From positions 210,136-274,135 of the forward strand of contig NZ_AKJE01000076.1 in the NCBI RefSeq assembly GCF_000282495.1: 64,000 bases of DNA. The letters run 5' to 3'. The notes under the pieces are model-generated. The model saw only the letters and a list, made by a program, of their open reading frames with translations, was not told where the DNA came from and made no database searches. This DNA comes from Pseudomonas sp. GM79. Lineage in GTDB: Bacteria; Pseudomonadota; Gammaproteobacteria; Pseudomonadales; Pseudomonadaceae. Every line of letters begins with the position of its first letter. Within the stretch, counting starts at the first letter, position 1. Below, one piece after another: positions 26,471 through 34,999 of the stretch. A program made the translations under genes and the position numbers.

Positions 26471-27094
26471 ATGCCCTCCATCTACCAACTTAAACCTGCC
26501 TTCCAGAATCTGTTGCGACCGCTGGTGCAGCGATTGTTCGATAACGGCACCACCGCCAATCAAATCACCGTGCTGGCCGGCGTCATTTCGGTCGTGACGG
26601 GCGTCGCGATTGCCTGTTTCGCCAATCACCTGTGGGTATTTCTGCTGATTCCCGTGTGGATGATCCTGCGGATGGCGCTGAACGCCATCGACGGCATGCT
26701 GGCCCGGGAATTCGGCCAGCAGTCGCGCCTCGGCGCCTACCTTAATGAACTGTGCGATATCGTTGCCGACAGCGCGCTGATCCTGCCTTTCGCCCTGATT
26801 CCCGACGTGAGTGTGTTGATTGTGCTGTTGGTCACGCTGCTGGCATTGTTCAGCGAGTACAGTGGCGTCCTCGGGCCGATGGTCGGCGCATCGCGGCGTT
26901 ATGACGGCCCGATGGGCAAGAGCGATCGCGCGTTTGTACTGGGCGTCTTGGCCACCGGCATTGCCATCGGCTGGATCAACGCGTTGTGGATTAACGTTGT
27001 GTTTGCGGTGGTCGCCGTCCTGCTGGCTTACACCTTGGTCAACCGGGTCCGTCTGGGCCTGAAAGAAGTGCAGGAAAACGCTCCCTCGGCATAA
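26471..27094 (+). CDS. ynbA: CDP-alcohol phosphatidyltransferase family protein (YnbA-like)
   Basis: 207 residues with about six hydrophobic helices. The family signature is DGMLAREFGQQSRLGAYLNE with LCD following, at about 75-97. It keeps DGXXAR-X8-G, but Asn replaces the first metal-binding Asp (NAIDG) and the third one (GAYLN); the last Asp, assigned as catalytic base, is present. Such enzymes transfer a phosphatidyl group from CDP-diacylglycerol to an alcohol. From memory E. coli YnbA has the same two Asn. First gene of the six-gene operon to 32210; the acceptor alcohol is unknown. Confidence 0.82.
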   Translation: MPSIYQLKPAFQNLLRPLVQRLFDNGTTANQITVLAGVISVVTGVAIACFANHLWVFLLIPVWMILRMALNAIDGMLAREFGQQSRLGAYLNELCDIVADSALILPFALIPDVSVLIVLLVTLLALFSEYSGVLGPMVGASRRYDGPMGKSDRAFVLGVLATGIAIGWINALWINVVFAVVAVLLAYTLVNRVRLGLKEVQENAPSA

Positions 27095-27134
27095 GGCCCT
27101 CAGCGTAAGGCTCCCCAAGCATAAGGAAAGTGCA

Positions 27135-28892
27135 ATGCGTGAAACTCAGAATAAGACCTTCACTACCCACGACGGCGTTGAACTGTTCTACCGCCATTGG
27201 CCGGCCACGGCGGATAATTCGGGCGAACCGCGCAAGGCAGTGCTGCTGTTTCATCGCGGCCATGAACACTCGGGGCGTATCGCTCACCTGGTGGATGAAC
27301 TGGACCTGCCAGCGTTCGACTTCTTTGCCTGGGACGCGCGCGGCCATGGTCAGTCGCCGGGCGCTCGCGGCGACAGCCCGAGTTTCGCCACCAGCGTGCG
27401 GGACGTGCAGACCTTTTGCGATCACCTGAACGCGACCCATCAGATCGACGAAGAGAACATGGCCGTGATCGCCCAGAGCGTCGGCGCGGTGATTGCCTCG
27501 ACCTGGGTCCACGACTATGCACCGCGCATCCGTTCGTTGGTGCTCGCGTCACCCGCATTCAAGGTCAAGCTCTACGTCCCTTTCGCCCGTCCGGGCCTGG
27601 CACTGATGCGCAAGTTTCGCGGCAACTTTTTCGTCAACAGCTACGTAAAAGCCAAGTTTCTCAGTCACGACCCGGAGCGCGTCGCCTCCTACGACAGCGA
27701 TCCGCTGATCACCAAGGCGATTTCGGTGAATGTGCTGCTCGGCTTGTATGAAGCCGCTGACCGTGTGGTGGCCGATGCGCAGGCGATTCAAGTGCCGACC
27801 CAGCTGCTGATTTCCGGCTCGGATTTTGTGGTCCACCGCAAACCCCAGGAACAGTTTTTCGAACGTCTGGGCAGCCTGAAAAAGGAAAAACACATCCTCC
27901 CGGGCTTCTTCCACGACACGCTTGGGGAACGTGATCGCGCCGTGGCCGTAGCCAGTGCCAAACGCTTTATCCTGCAAAACTTTGAATACCCGCTGGACCG
28001 GGCCTCGCTGCTCGATGCCGACAAGATCGGCCTGACCTGCGCCGAATCCGAATCCCTCGCCGCTCCGCTGCCGCACAACTCGTTGCGTGACCTGTACTGG
28101 CGCATGACCCGCGCCAGCATGCGCTTGGGCAGCCGACTGTCAGATGGAGTGAAACTGGGCTTCGACACCGGTTTCGACTCCGGCAGCACCCTGGACTACG
28201 TGTACCGCAACCAGCCCACCGGCAAGGGCGGGCTTGGGCGGATGATTGATCAGAACTACCTGAATTCCATCGGCTGGCGCGGCATTCGCCAGCGCAAACT
28301 CAACGTCGAAGAGTTGCTGCGCCTGACCATGGCCAAGCTGCGCGAAGAAGGCCGACCGGTGCGCATCGTCGACATCGCCGCCGGTCACGGCCGCTACATT
28401 CTCGAAGCCTTGCAAGGCGTCAGCCCGCTACCGGAATCGATACTGTTGCGCGATTACAGCGACATCAATGTACGTGACGGTGGTGCGCTGATTCGCGATA
28501 AGGGCCTTGGGGACATCGCGCAGTTCGTGAAAGGCGACGCGTTCGACCGCGCCGACCTGGCGGCACTGGAGCCAAAGCCGACACTGGCGGTGGTGTCCGG
28601 GTTGTATGAACTGTTTGCCGACAATGCACTGGTCGGCGGCTCTCTGGCGGGCCTGGCCGAGGCCGTGGAGCCCGGTGGCTATCTGGTCTACACCGGTCAA
28701 CCCTGGCACCCGCAGCTGGAACTGATCGCCCGCGCCCTCACCAGCCACCGTCAAGGCCAGGCGTGGGTGATGCGTCGGCGCAGCCAGGCGGAAATGGATC
28801 AACTGGTGGAAGCAGCGGGTTTTCGCAAAATCACCCAGCGAGTGGATGAATGGGGGATCTTCACCGTGTCCCTCGCGCAACGGGTGCAATGA
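27135..28892 (+). CDS. ynbC: alpha/beta hydrolase fused to class I SAM methyltransferase (YnbC-like)
   Basis: 585 residues, the same length I recall for E. coli YnbC. Residues 1-300 are an alpha/beta hydrolase of the monoacylglycerol-lipase type: LFHRGHEHSGRIAHLVDEL, WDARGHGQSPG near 72, nucleophile elbow AQSVGAV near 118 (Ala in place of the first Gly), and a candidate catalytic His in GFFHDTLGERDR near 258. Residues from about 340 form a methyltransferase domain with VRIVDIAAGHGRYILEALQG near 412. AAGGAAA precedes the ATG. Its stop overlaps the next start by 4 bp. A lipid substrate is inferred from the operon. Confidence 0.83.
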   Translation: MRETQNKTFTTHDGVELFYRHWPATADNSGEPRKAVLLFHRGHEHSGRIAHLVDELDLPAFDFFAWDARGHGQSPGARGDSPSFATSVRDVQTFCDHLNATHQIDEENMAVIAQSVGAVIASTWVHDYAPRIRSLVLASPAFKVKLYVPFARPGLALMRKFRGNFFVNSYVKAKFLSHDPERVASYDSDPLITKAISVNVLLGLYEAADRVVADAQAIQVPTQLLISGSDFVVHRKPQEQFFERLGSLKKEKHILPGFFHDTLGERDRAVAVASAKRFILQNFEYPLDRASLLDADKIGLTCAESESLAAPLPHNSLRDLYWRMTRASMRLGSRLSDGVKLGFDTGFDSGSTLDYVYRNQPTGKGGLGRMIDQNYLNSIGWRGIRQRKLNVEELLRLTMAKLREEGRPVRIVDIAAGHGRYILEALQGVSPLPESILLRDYSDINVRDGGALIRDKGLGDIAQFVKGDAFDRADLAALEPKPTLAVVSGLYELFADNALVGGSLAGLAEAVEPGGYLVYTGQPWHPQLELIARALTSHRQGQAWVMRRRSQAEMDQLVEAAGFRKITQRVDEWGIFTVSLAQRVQ

Positions 28893-30199
28893 TGGGCGCT
28901 GCCCCGAGAGAGCCGGGTTTGCTGAAACCCGCCGTGCTCTGGTTGCTGGTGCTGGCACCGCTGTTTTTCGCCAGCTACGGCTTTGCCACATGGGTCACGG
29001 CCCAGCGCAGCGATGTCGCCACCTTCGTTTTCGATTGGGAAAGCGCCATGCCCTTCTGGGCCTGGACCATCGTCCCCTACTGGACGATAGATCTGCTGTA
29101 CGGTTTTTCGCTGCTGCTACCCGATAGTCGCCATGAGCTCAAGCGCCACGCCTTGCGCCTGCTGAGTGCTCAAGTGATCTCTATCAGTTGTTTCCTGTTA
29201 TGGCCGCTGCGCTTCACCTTCGAACGGCCTGAACTGGATGGAGTGTTCGGCTGGCTGTTCGCGGTGCTGGCCGGGTTCGACAAGCCGTTCAATCAGGCGC
29301 CATCGCTGCACATCGCCCTGCTGGTGATTTTGTGGGTGATGTACCAACGGCACTCTCAAGGGCTGTGGCGCTGGCTGGTGCACGGTTGGTTCGCATTGAT
29401 CGGGATTTCGGTGCTGACCACTTATCAACATCACTTTATCGACTTACCCACAGGCGCCCTCGCCGGCTGGCTGTGCGTGTGGTTGTGGCCACTGGATCGG
29501 CCCAGCCCCTTGAGTAGCCTGCGGTTGGCCGAGGACCCGAAACGCTGGCGCCTGGCCCTGCGTTATGGCGTAGGCGCGGCGATATTCGCCCTTCCAGCCT
29601 TTGGCCTGGGCGGCGGATGGCTGTGGCTGATATGGCCCGCCGTGGCATTGCTGTTGGTGGCGCTCAACTACATGCTGCTGGACGCCGCCGGGTTTCAGAA
29701 ACGCGCCGACGGCCGCCTTAGCCCGGCCGCCCGTTGGTTATTTGCGCCCTACGTGGCAGCGGCGTGGATCAACTCACGACTTTGGACCCGCAAACATCCA
29801 CAGCCCAATGAGGTTGTGGATAACGTTTGGCTCGGCAGGCTTCCCGACGCTGAGCAATTGGCGCCGTTCAAAGCTGTGGTCGATCTATGCGCTGAGCTGC
29901 CGCTCAACCCGAGAGGCCGCGCCTATCAAAGCGTTCCGATACTCGACCTGACCGCGCCCAGCGCTGAGCAATGTCTCGCCGCCGCCCAGGCCATTGAACA
30001 CCTGCGCCAGCAAGGTCCATTGCTGGTCTGCTGCGCTTTGGGCTATTCACGCAGCGCCACCGCTATCGCGGCCTGGTTGCTGCACAGCGGTCGAGCGGCC
30101 ACTGTCGATGCCGCCGTGGCGATGATCCAGGCCGCACGCCCGCAAGTGGTGCTCCATCCGGCCCATCGCCAAGCCCTGGAGAACGCCTATGCCGGTTGA
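28889..30199 (+). CDS. ynbD: PAP2-like membrane phosphatase fused to dual-specificity phosphatase domain (YnbD-like)
   Basis: 436 residues. The N-terminal membrane part resembles PAP2 lipid phosphatases: KPFNQAPSLHIALLVILWVM near 145 (PSLH for the usual PSGH) and LTTYQHHFIDLPTGALAGW near 190 (HX3D). After further helices, residues from about 310 form a soluble tyrosine/dual-specificity phosphatase domain with CX5R loop LLVCCALGYSRSATAIAAWL near 387; the usual His before the Cys is Cys. Such enzymes can dephosphorylate lipid head groups, as PTPMT1 does with phosphatidylglycerophosphate. The start is the first of two adjacent ATGs in ATGATGGGC, overlapping the upstream stop. Confidence 0.8.
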   Translation: MMGAAPREPGLLKPAVLWLLVLAPLFFASYGFATWVTAQRSDVATFVFDWESAMPFWAWTIVPYWTIDLLYGFSLLLPDSRHELKRHALRLLSAQVISISCFLLWPLRFTFERPELDGVFGWLFAVLAGFDKPFNQAPSLHIALLVILWVMYQRHSQGLWRWLVHGWFALIGISVLTTYQHHFIDLPTGALAGWLCVWLWPLDRPSPLSSLRLAEDPKRWRLALRYGVGAAIFALPAFGLGGGWLWLIWPAVALLLVALNYMLLDAAGFQKRADGRLSPAARWLFAPYVAAAWINSRLWTRKHPQPNEVVDNVWLGRLPDAEQLAPFKAVVDLCAELPLNPRGRAYQSVPILDLTAPSAEQCLAAAQAIEHLRQQGPLLVCCALGYSRSATAIAAWLLHSGRAATVDAAVAMIQAARPQVVLHPAHRQALENAYAG

Positions 30200-30644
30200 T
30201 ATGGAACTGAACGTGGTCGCCAGCCTGCTGCGCCGGGGCCGCACCCTCGATCAGTTATCCACAGGGCTGACCTTGCTGGGTCTGTTGTTCGGCCTGCTGC
30301 AACTGTTGCTGATCACCCCGACTGCGCCGTTCTTGATCCTCAGCGCCTGGCTGATCATCCTCGGGCTATGGCAAAAATACTGGGCGCTGCGGGTGGCCTT
30401 CGACGCTGACCTGTTTACCCTGATGGCCCGCGACGCTGACGCTTTGTCAGACCGCACTCAAGCCCTCGATCAGGCCCTGCAAAACCTCGGCCTGCAAGCG
30501 GCCAACCGTGCCGGCCGGCCCTGGACCGAACGTCAGCGCGGGGGGCTTAAACTGCTGCGCAAACAGGCTGTCCTGCTGGCCGTCCAAGTGCTGCCACCCT
30601 TGGTGGTCATCCTGGCCAGCCCTTGGCTGCCCTTCGCTGGATAA
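30189..30644 (+). CDS. small membrane protein of the lipid operon, function unknown
   Basis: 151 residues. Two adjacent N-terminal hydrophobic helices (LTLLGLLFGLLQLLLITPTA and FLILSAWLIILGLW) are followed by a polar helical middle (ALSDRTQALDQALQNLGLQA) and a third hydrophobic helix at the end (AVLLAVQVLPPLVVILAS). No enzymatic motif is visible. It overlaps the phosphatase gene by 11 bp and precedes the acyltransferase by 11 bp, so it is co-translated with the lipid enzymes. I do not recall a counterpart in E. coli ynbABCD. A scaffold or assembly role is only a guess. Confidence 0.65.
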   Translation: MPVDMELNVVASLLRRGRTLDQLSTGLTLLGLLFGLLQLLLITPTAPFLILSAWLIILGLWQKYWALRVAFDADLFTLMARDADALSDRTQALDQALQNLGLQAANRAGRPWTERQRGGLKLLRKQAVLLAVQVLPPLVVILASPWLPFAG

Positions 30645-30655
30645 GGAAATCGTTC

Positions 30656-31276
30656 ATGTTCGAACCTGTGGTCGCCACCCTCATCACCTCCATGGCCCGA
30701 ACCGTTACTGGCGCCCGCAGCCTGTGGATGGGTTGCGCGCCGGAACCCGTGCAGCGCATTTATTTTGCCAACCACAGCAGCCACGGCGATTTCGTGCTGC
30801 TCTGGGCCTCGCTCCCTTCCACCCTGCGCAAACTTACGCGACCGGTGGCCGGCAGCGACTACTGGAACAAGAGCGCCTTACGCCGTTACATCATCAGCCG
30901 GGTGTTCAACGGCGTGCTGATCGATCGCGAGCGCAAGGACCCTGTGGATAACCCGTTGCAGCCCATGCTCGACGCCCTGGAGAACGGTGATTCGTTGATC
31001 ATCTTTCCCGAAGGCACGCGCAATCTGGAAGAGGGTTTGCTGCCATTCAAAAGCGGCCTGTATCACTTGGCAAAACGTTACCCACAGGCCCAGGTGATTC
31101 CGGTGTGGATCGCCAACCTCAACCGGGTCATGCCCAAGGGCCGAGTGCTGCCACTGCCGCTGTTGTGTACCACCAGTTTCGGCGCGCCCCTGCAACTGAC
31201 CGAAGGCGAGAGCAAAGAACAGTTCCTTTCACGCTGCCGCGACGCACTGCTGGCCCTCGCCCCGGAGCATTCCTGA
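30656..31276 (+). CDS. PlsC-like 1-acyl-glycerol-3-phosphate acyltransferase family protein
   Basis: 206 residues from ATG 30656 (AAGGA upstream; an earlier in-frame ATG at 30623 lies inside the preceding gene). The HX4D acyltransferase motif is FANHSSHGDFVLLW near 39, and the glycerol-phosphate-binding motif is IIFPEGTRNLEEGLLPFKSG near 118. VIPVWIANL follows. These define the LPLAT family, which esterifies lysophospholipids at the membrane surface. It lies directly upstream of a CDP-diglyceride-synthase-like gene (1 bp gap), which suggests it makes the phosphatidate that gene activates. Confidence 0.85.
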   Translation: MFEPVVATLITSMARTVTGARSLWMGCAPEPVQRIYFANHSSHGDFVLLWASLPSTLRKLTRPVAGSDYWNKSALRRYIISRVFNGVLIDRERKDPVDNPLQPMLDALENGDSLIIFPEGTRNLEEGLLPFKSGLYHLAKRYPQAQVIPVWIANLNRVMPKGRVLPLPLLCTTSFGAPLQLTEGESKEQFLSRCRDALLALAPEHS

Positions 31277-31277
31277 C

Positions 31278-32210
31278 ATGGATAGACAAACCCTGATGCT
31301 GTTCGGCGGGATCGGCATGATCCTGGTGCTGGCTTCACTGATTGGCCTGATCCTCAAACTGCGCACCCAGGGCACGCCCAATGCAGTCATCGAGAACCTC
31401 AACGCCCGCATCAACGCCTGGTGGGTGATGGTGGTGGTGATCGGCATCGCTTTTTGGCTGGGCACCGGCGCGGTGATCCTGCTGTTTTACGCGGTATCGT
31501 TCTATGCGCTACGCGAATTCCTCACCCTCATGCCCACCCGACGCAGCGACTACCCGGCGCTGGTGGCAGCGTTTTACCTGGCATTGCCGCTGCAATATCT
31601 GCTGATCTATTCCGATTGGTACGGACTGTTCTCGATCTTTATTCCGGTGTACGTGTTTTTGCTGCTGCCGATCCTTGCGTCTCTCGGCGGCGACAGCACG
31701 CACTTCCTCGAGCGAGCGTCGAAAGTGCAATGGGGCTTGATGATCGCGGTGTTCTGCGTGTCGTTCGTCCCCGCCCTGCTGACACTGGACATCGTCGGTT
31801 ATGAAGGTCGAAACCTGCTGCTGATCGCGTATCTGGTAATCGTGGTGCAGCTGTCGGACGTGCTGCAGTACGTTTGCGGCAAGTTGTTCGGCAAACACAA
31901 AATCGCGCCCACTCTGTCGCCGTCGAAAACCGTTGAAGGCTTTGTCGGCGGCGTTCTGTTGTCCTCGCTGATTGGCGCAGCCTTGTGGTGGACCACACCA
32001 TTCAGCCCGTGGCAGTCGTTCTTGATTGCGCTGCTGATCAACCTGCTGGGGTTTGCCGGCGGCATCGTGATGTCGGCGATCAAGCGTGATCGGGGCGTGA
32101 AGGATTGGGGACACATGATCGAAGGCCACGGCGGGATGCTGGATCGACTGGATTCAGTGTGTTTTGCGGCGCCGATCTTCTTTCATCTTGTGCGGTATTG
32201 GTGGACTTGA
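31278..32210 (+). CDS. ynbB: phosphatidate cytidylyltransferase (CdsA-like, YnbB-like)
   Basis: 310 residues with about eight hydrophobic helices. The C-terminal family signature SAIKRDRGVKDWGHMIEGHG is followed by GMLDRLDS, an intact CDP-diglyceride synthase pattern. PTLSPSKTVEGFVGGVLLSS lies near 212. It should make CDP-diacylglycerol from CTP and phosphatidate at the inner membrane. It would be a second copy, since the housekeeping cdsA normally lies with uppS and dxr elsewhere. Last gene of the lipid operon; a bidirectional terminator follows. Confidence 0.86.
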   Translation: MDRQTLMLFGGIGMILVLASLIGLILKLRTQGTPNAVIENLNARINAWWVMVVVIGIAFWLGTGAVILLFYAVSFYALREFLTLMPTRRSDYPALVAAFYLALPLQYLLIYSDWYGLFSIFIPVYVFLLLPILASLGGDSTHFLERASKVQWGLMIAVFCVSFVPALLTLDIVGYEGRNLLLIAYLVIVVQLSDVLQYVCGKLFGKHKIAPTLSPSKTVEGFVGGVLLSSLIGAALWWTTPFSPWQSFLIALLINLLGFAGGIVMSAIKRDRGVKDWGHMIEGHGGMLDRLDSVCFAAPIFFHLVRYWWT

Positions 32211-32231
32211 GATAGCTGACCTTTTCAAACA

Positions 32232-32264
32232 AAAAAAGACCGCAGCCAAAGCTGCGGTCTTTTC
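32232..32264. terminator. bidirectional terminator between the lipid operon and glmS
   Basis: AAAGACCGCAGC-CAAA-GCTGCGGTCTTT is a 12-bp perfect stem with a 4-base loop, flanked by A and T runs on both sides. It serves the converging genes ending at 32210 and 32286. Confidence 0.92.
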
Positions 32265-32325
32265 ATTTCATGGCTTGTGGATAACTTATTCCACCGTCAC
32301 CGACTTCGCCAGGTTACGCGGCTGG
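32255..32325. other. attTn7 (unoccupied Tn7 attachment region)
   Basis: Tn7 inserts about 25 bp beyond the glmS stop after TnsD recognises the conserved 3' end of the gene. Here the glmS end is intact and the predicted insertion point, about 32261, is at the edge of the terminator. No transposon end is present, so the site appears empty. Positions are approximate. Confidence 0.65.
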
Positions 32326-34118
32326 TCAACGTCAGTGCCTTTCAATACGGCCACATAGTACGAAAGCAGCTGCAGCGGAATGGTGTAGAGGATCGGCGAC
32401 AAGATGTCATGGATGTGCGGCATATGGACGACATGAGTGCCTTCGCCATTGGTCATGCCAGCCTGTTCGTCGGCGAAGACGATCAGTTCACCGCCACGGG
32501 CGCGGACTTCCTGGAGGTTGGATTTCAACTTCTCCAGCAGTTCGTTGTTCGGCGCTACAGTGACGACGGGCATGTCGTTATCCACAAGTGCCAACGGGCC
32601 ATGTTTCAGTTCGCCCGCCGGGTAGGCTTCTGCGTGGATGTAAGAGATTTCCTTGAGCTTGAGGGCCCCTTCCATCGCCACCGGGAATTGCGCGCCGCGA
32701 CCGAGGAACAGTGTGTGGTTCTTCTCGGCGAACAGCTCGGCGATTTTCTCCACGGTGCTGTCCATGGCCAGGGCTTCGCCCAAACGGGTCGGCAGGCGAC
32801 GCAGTTCCTCGACCAGTGTGGCTTCGACACCTTCGGCCAACGTACCGCGAACCTGACCCAGAGACAGGGTCAGCAACAGCAGGCCAACCAGTTGAGTGGT
32901 GAAGGCTTTGGTCGAGGCCACGCCGATTTCGCGACCGGCCTGAGTCAGCAGCGTCAGGTCCGATTCACGCACCAGGGAGCTGATGCCGACGTTGCAGATT
33001 GCCAGGCTGGCGAGGAAACCGAGCTCCTTGGCATTGCGCAGCGCGGCCAAGGTGTCGGCGGTTTCACCTGACTGGGAGATGCTCACGAACAGGGTGTCGG
33101 GCTGCACCACTACCTTGCGATAGCGGAATTCGCTGGCGACTTCGACCTGGCATGGGATGCCAGCCAGTTCTTCGAGCCAGTAACGGGCAACCATGCCAGC
33201 GTGATAGCTGGTGCCGCAGGCGACGATCTGTACATTGCGTACCTTGGCGAACAGCTCGGCCGCTTGGGGACCGAATGCCTCGACCAGCACCTGGTTCTGG
33301 CTCAGGCGACCTTCGAGGGTGCGCTGCACCACTGCCGGTTGCTCGTGAATTTCCTTGAGCATGTAATGGCGGAATTCGCCCTTGTCAGCCGCTTCGGCCC
33401 CGTCACGGTACTGAACGCTTTCGCGCTCGACGAGTGCGCCGGTGATATCCCAGATCTGCACGCTGTCGCGGCGAATTTCGGCGATATCGCCTTCTTCCAG
33501 GTACATGAAACGGTCAGTGACCTGACGTAGCGCCAATTGGTCCGAAGCCAGGAAATTCTCCCCCATACCCAGACCGATCACCAATGGGCTGCCACTGCGG
33601 GCCGCCACCAGGCGATCCGGTTGCCGGGCACTGATCACTGCCAGACCGTATGCACCATGCAGCTCTTGCACGGTCGCTTTCAGGGCGACTGTCAGGTCGG
33701 GTTGCAGCTTGAGTTTTTCGTGCAGCAAATGCGCGATGACTTCAGTGTCAGTGTCCGACGTGAACACGTGGCCCAAAGCCTTGAGTTGCTCGCGCAGGGC
33801 TTCATGGTTCTCGATGATGCCGTTGTGCACCACCGCCAGATCGCCCGAAAAATGCGGGTGCGCGTTGCGTTCGCACGGCGCGCCGTGGGTCGCCCAGCGG
33901 GTGTGGGCAATGCCCAGACGGCCGACCAGAGGCTCTTCGATCAGCGCCTGTTCCAGTTCGCTGACCTTGCCCGGACGACGCGTGCGCAAGAGTTTTTCAT
34001 CGTTGGTGTACACCGCCACACCGGCGCTGTCATAACCACGGTATTCCAGACGCTTGAGGCCTTCGAGCAGGATGGCGGTAACGTTACGTTCTGCGACTGC
34101 ACCGACAATTCCACACAT
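32286..34118 (-). CDS. glmS: glutamine-fructose-6-phosphate aminotransferase
   Basis: 610 residues. Cys2 of MCGIVGAVAERN is the glutaminase nucleophile of the N-terminal Ntn domain. Two SIS isomerase domains follow, with the sugar-phosphate-binding ACGTSYHAGMVARYWLE near 303 and SISQSGETADTLAALRNAKE near 350. The C-terminal PRNLAKSVTVE is the conserved end recognised by TnsD. It makes glucosamine-6-phosphate, the entry step to UDP-GlcNAc for peptidoglycan and LPS. It lies directly downstream of glmR on the same strand and near glmU, which completes the pathway. Confidence 0.97.
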   Translation of the reverse strand: MCGIVGAVAERNVTAILLEGLKRLEYRGYDSAGVAVYTNDEKLLRTRRPGKVSELEQALIEEPLVGRLGIAHTRWATHGAPCERNAHPHFSGDLAVVHNGIIENHEALREQLKALGHVFTSDTDTEVIAHLLHEKLKLQPDLTVALKATVQELHGAYGLAVISARQPDRLVAARSGSPLVIGLGMGENFLASDQLALRQVTDRFMYLEEGDIAEIRRDSVQIWDITGALVERESVQYRDGAEAADKGEFRHYMLKEIHEQPAVVQRTLEGRLSQNQVLVEAFGPQAAELFAKVRNVQIVACGTSYHAGMVARYWLEELAGIPCQVEVASEFRYRKVVVQPDTLFVSISQSGETADTLAALRNAKELGFLASLAICNVGISSLVRESDLTLLTQAGREIGVASTKAFTTQLVGLLLLTLSLGQVRGTLAEGVEATLVEELRRLPTRLGEALAMDSTVEKIAELFAEKNHTLFLGRGAQFPVAMEGALKLKEISYIHAEAYPAGELKHGPLALVDNDMPVVTVAPNNELLEKLKSNLQEVRARGGELIVFADEQAGMTNGEGTHVVHMPHIHDILSPILYTIPLQLLSYYVAVLKGTDVDQPRNLAKSVTVE

Positions 34119-34119
34119 G

Positions 34120-34896
34120 CTAGTTCTCCTGACTGACGGCGGCGCAAATCAAATTAATGCCGCGGGCCTGAATCTGATCGCGTGCCGCAAGTGGCAGACG
34201 ATCATCGGTAATGAGGGTATGGACGCTGCTCCATGGCAGCTCCAGATTGGGAATTTTTCGGCCGATCTTGTCGGCCTCGACCATCACGATCACTTCGCGG
34301 GCAACCTCGGCCATGACACGGCTCAAGCCCAGCAATTCATTGAAGGTGGTGGTCCCGCGTACCAGATCGATGCCATCGGCACCGATAAATAGCTGATCAA
34401 AGTCATATGAGCGTAGTACTTGCTCGGCCACCTGACCCTGGAAGGACTCGGAATGCGGGTCCCAGGTCCCGCCGGTCATCAACAGCACCGGCTCGTGCTC
34501 GAGTTCGCTCAAAGCGTTGGCGACATACAGGGAGTTGGTCATCACCACCAGACCCGGTTGCTGGCCGAGTTCCGGGATCATTGCGGCGGTGGTGCTGCCG
34601 CTGTCGATGATGATTCGCGCATGCTCGCGGATCCGCGTGACGGCGGCGCGGGCAATCGCCTGCTTGTATTTGGAAACCGGTTGGCCGAGATCGGCGACCA
34701 GTTCCTGAGGCATGGTGACCGCCCCGCCATAACGACGCAGCAACAGACCGTTGCTTTCAAGCGCGGCCAAGTCCTTGCGAATCGTAACTTCCGAAGTTTC
34801 GAAGCGCTTGGCCAACTCATCCACACTGACTTCCCCCTGCTCATTGAGCAAGGCGAGGATGTTGTGGCGGCGTTGGGGGGTGTTGCGCTTCGACAT
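34120..34896 (-). CDS. glmR: DeoR family regulator GlmR
   Basis: 258 residues from ATG 34896, chosen because the helix-turn-helix region then starts as in relatives: MSKRNTPQRRHNILALLNEQ, EVSVDELAKRFETSEVTIRK. No strong Shine-Dalgarno is visible. The C-terminal sugar-phosphate sensor domain has IIIDSGSTTAAMIPEL near 90 and DQLFIGADGIDLVRGTTTFN near 168. In P. aeruginosa the gene at this position (PA5550) is glmR, a regulator of amino-sugar synthesis. It ends 2 bp before the glmS start, so the two are co-transcribed, which implies linked control. Confidence 0.9.
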   Translation of the reverse strand: MSKRNTPQRRHNILALLNEQGEVSVDELAKRFETSEVTIRKDLAALESNGLLLRRYGGAVTMPQELVADLGQPVSKYKQAIARAAVTRIREHARIIIDSGSTTAAMIPELGQQPGLVVMTNSLYVANALSELEHEPVLLMTGGTWDPHSESFQGQVAEQVLRSYDFDQLFIGADGIDLVRGTTTFNELLGLSRVMAEVAREVIVMVEADKIGRKIPNLELPWSSVHTLITDDRLPLAARDQIQARGINLICAAVSQEN

Positions 34897-34999
34897 GGCT
34901 GGTAAGTTTCGATTCGAAAGATAACGTAAGCAATCAAAACCCATTAGCGAAACTTCGTCAAGCCAGCGCCAGAAAAAAGATGTGTAGATAACCCATAAA

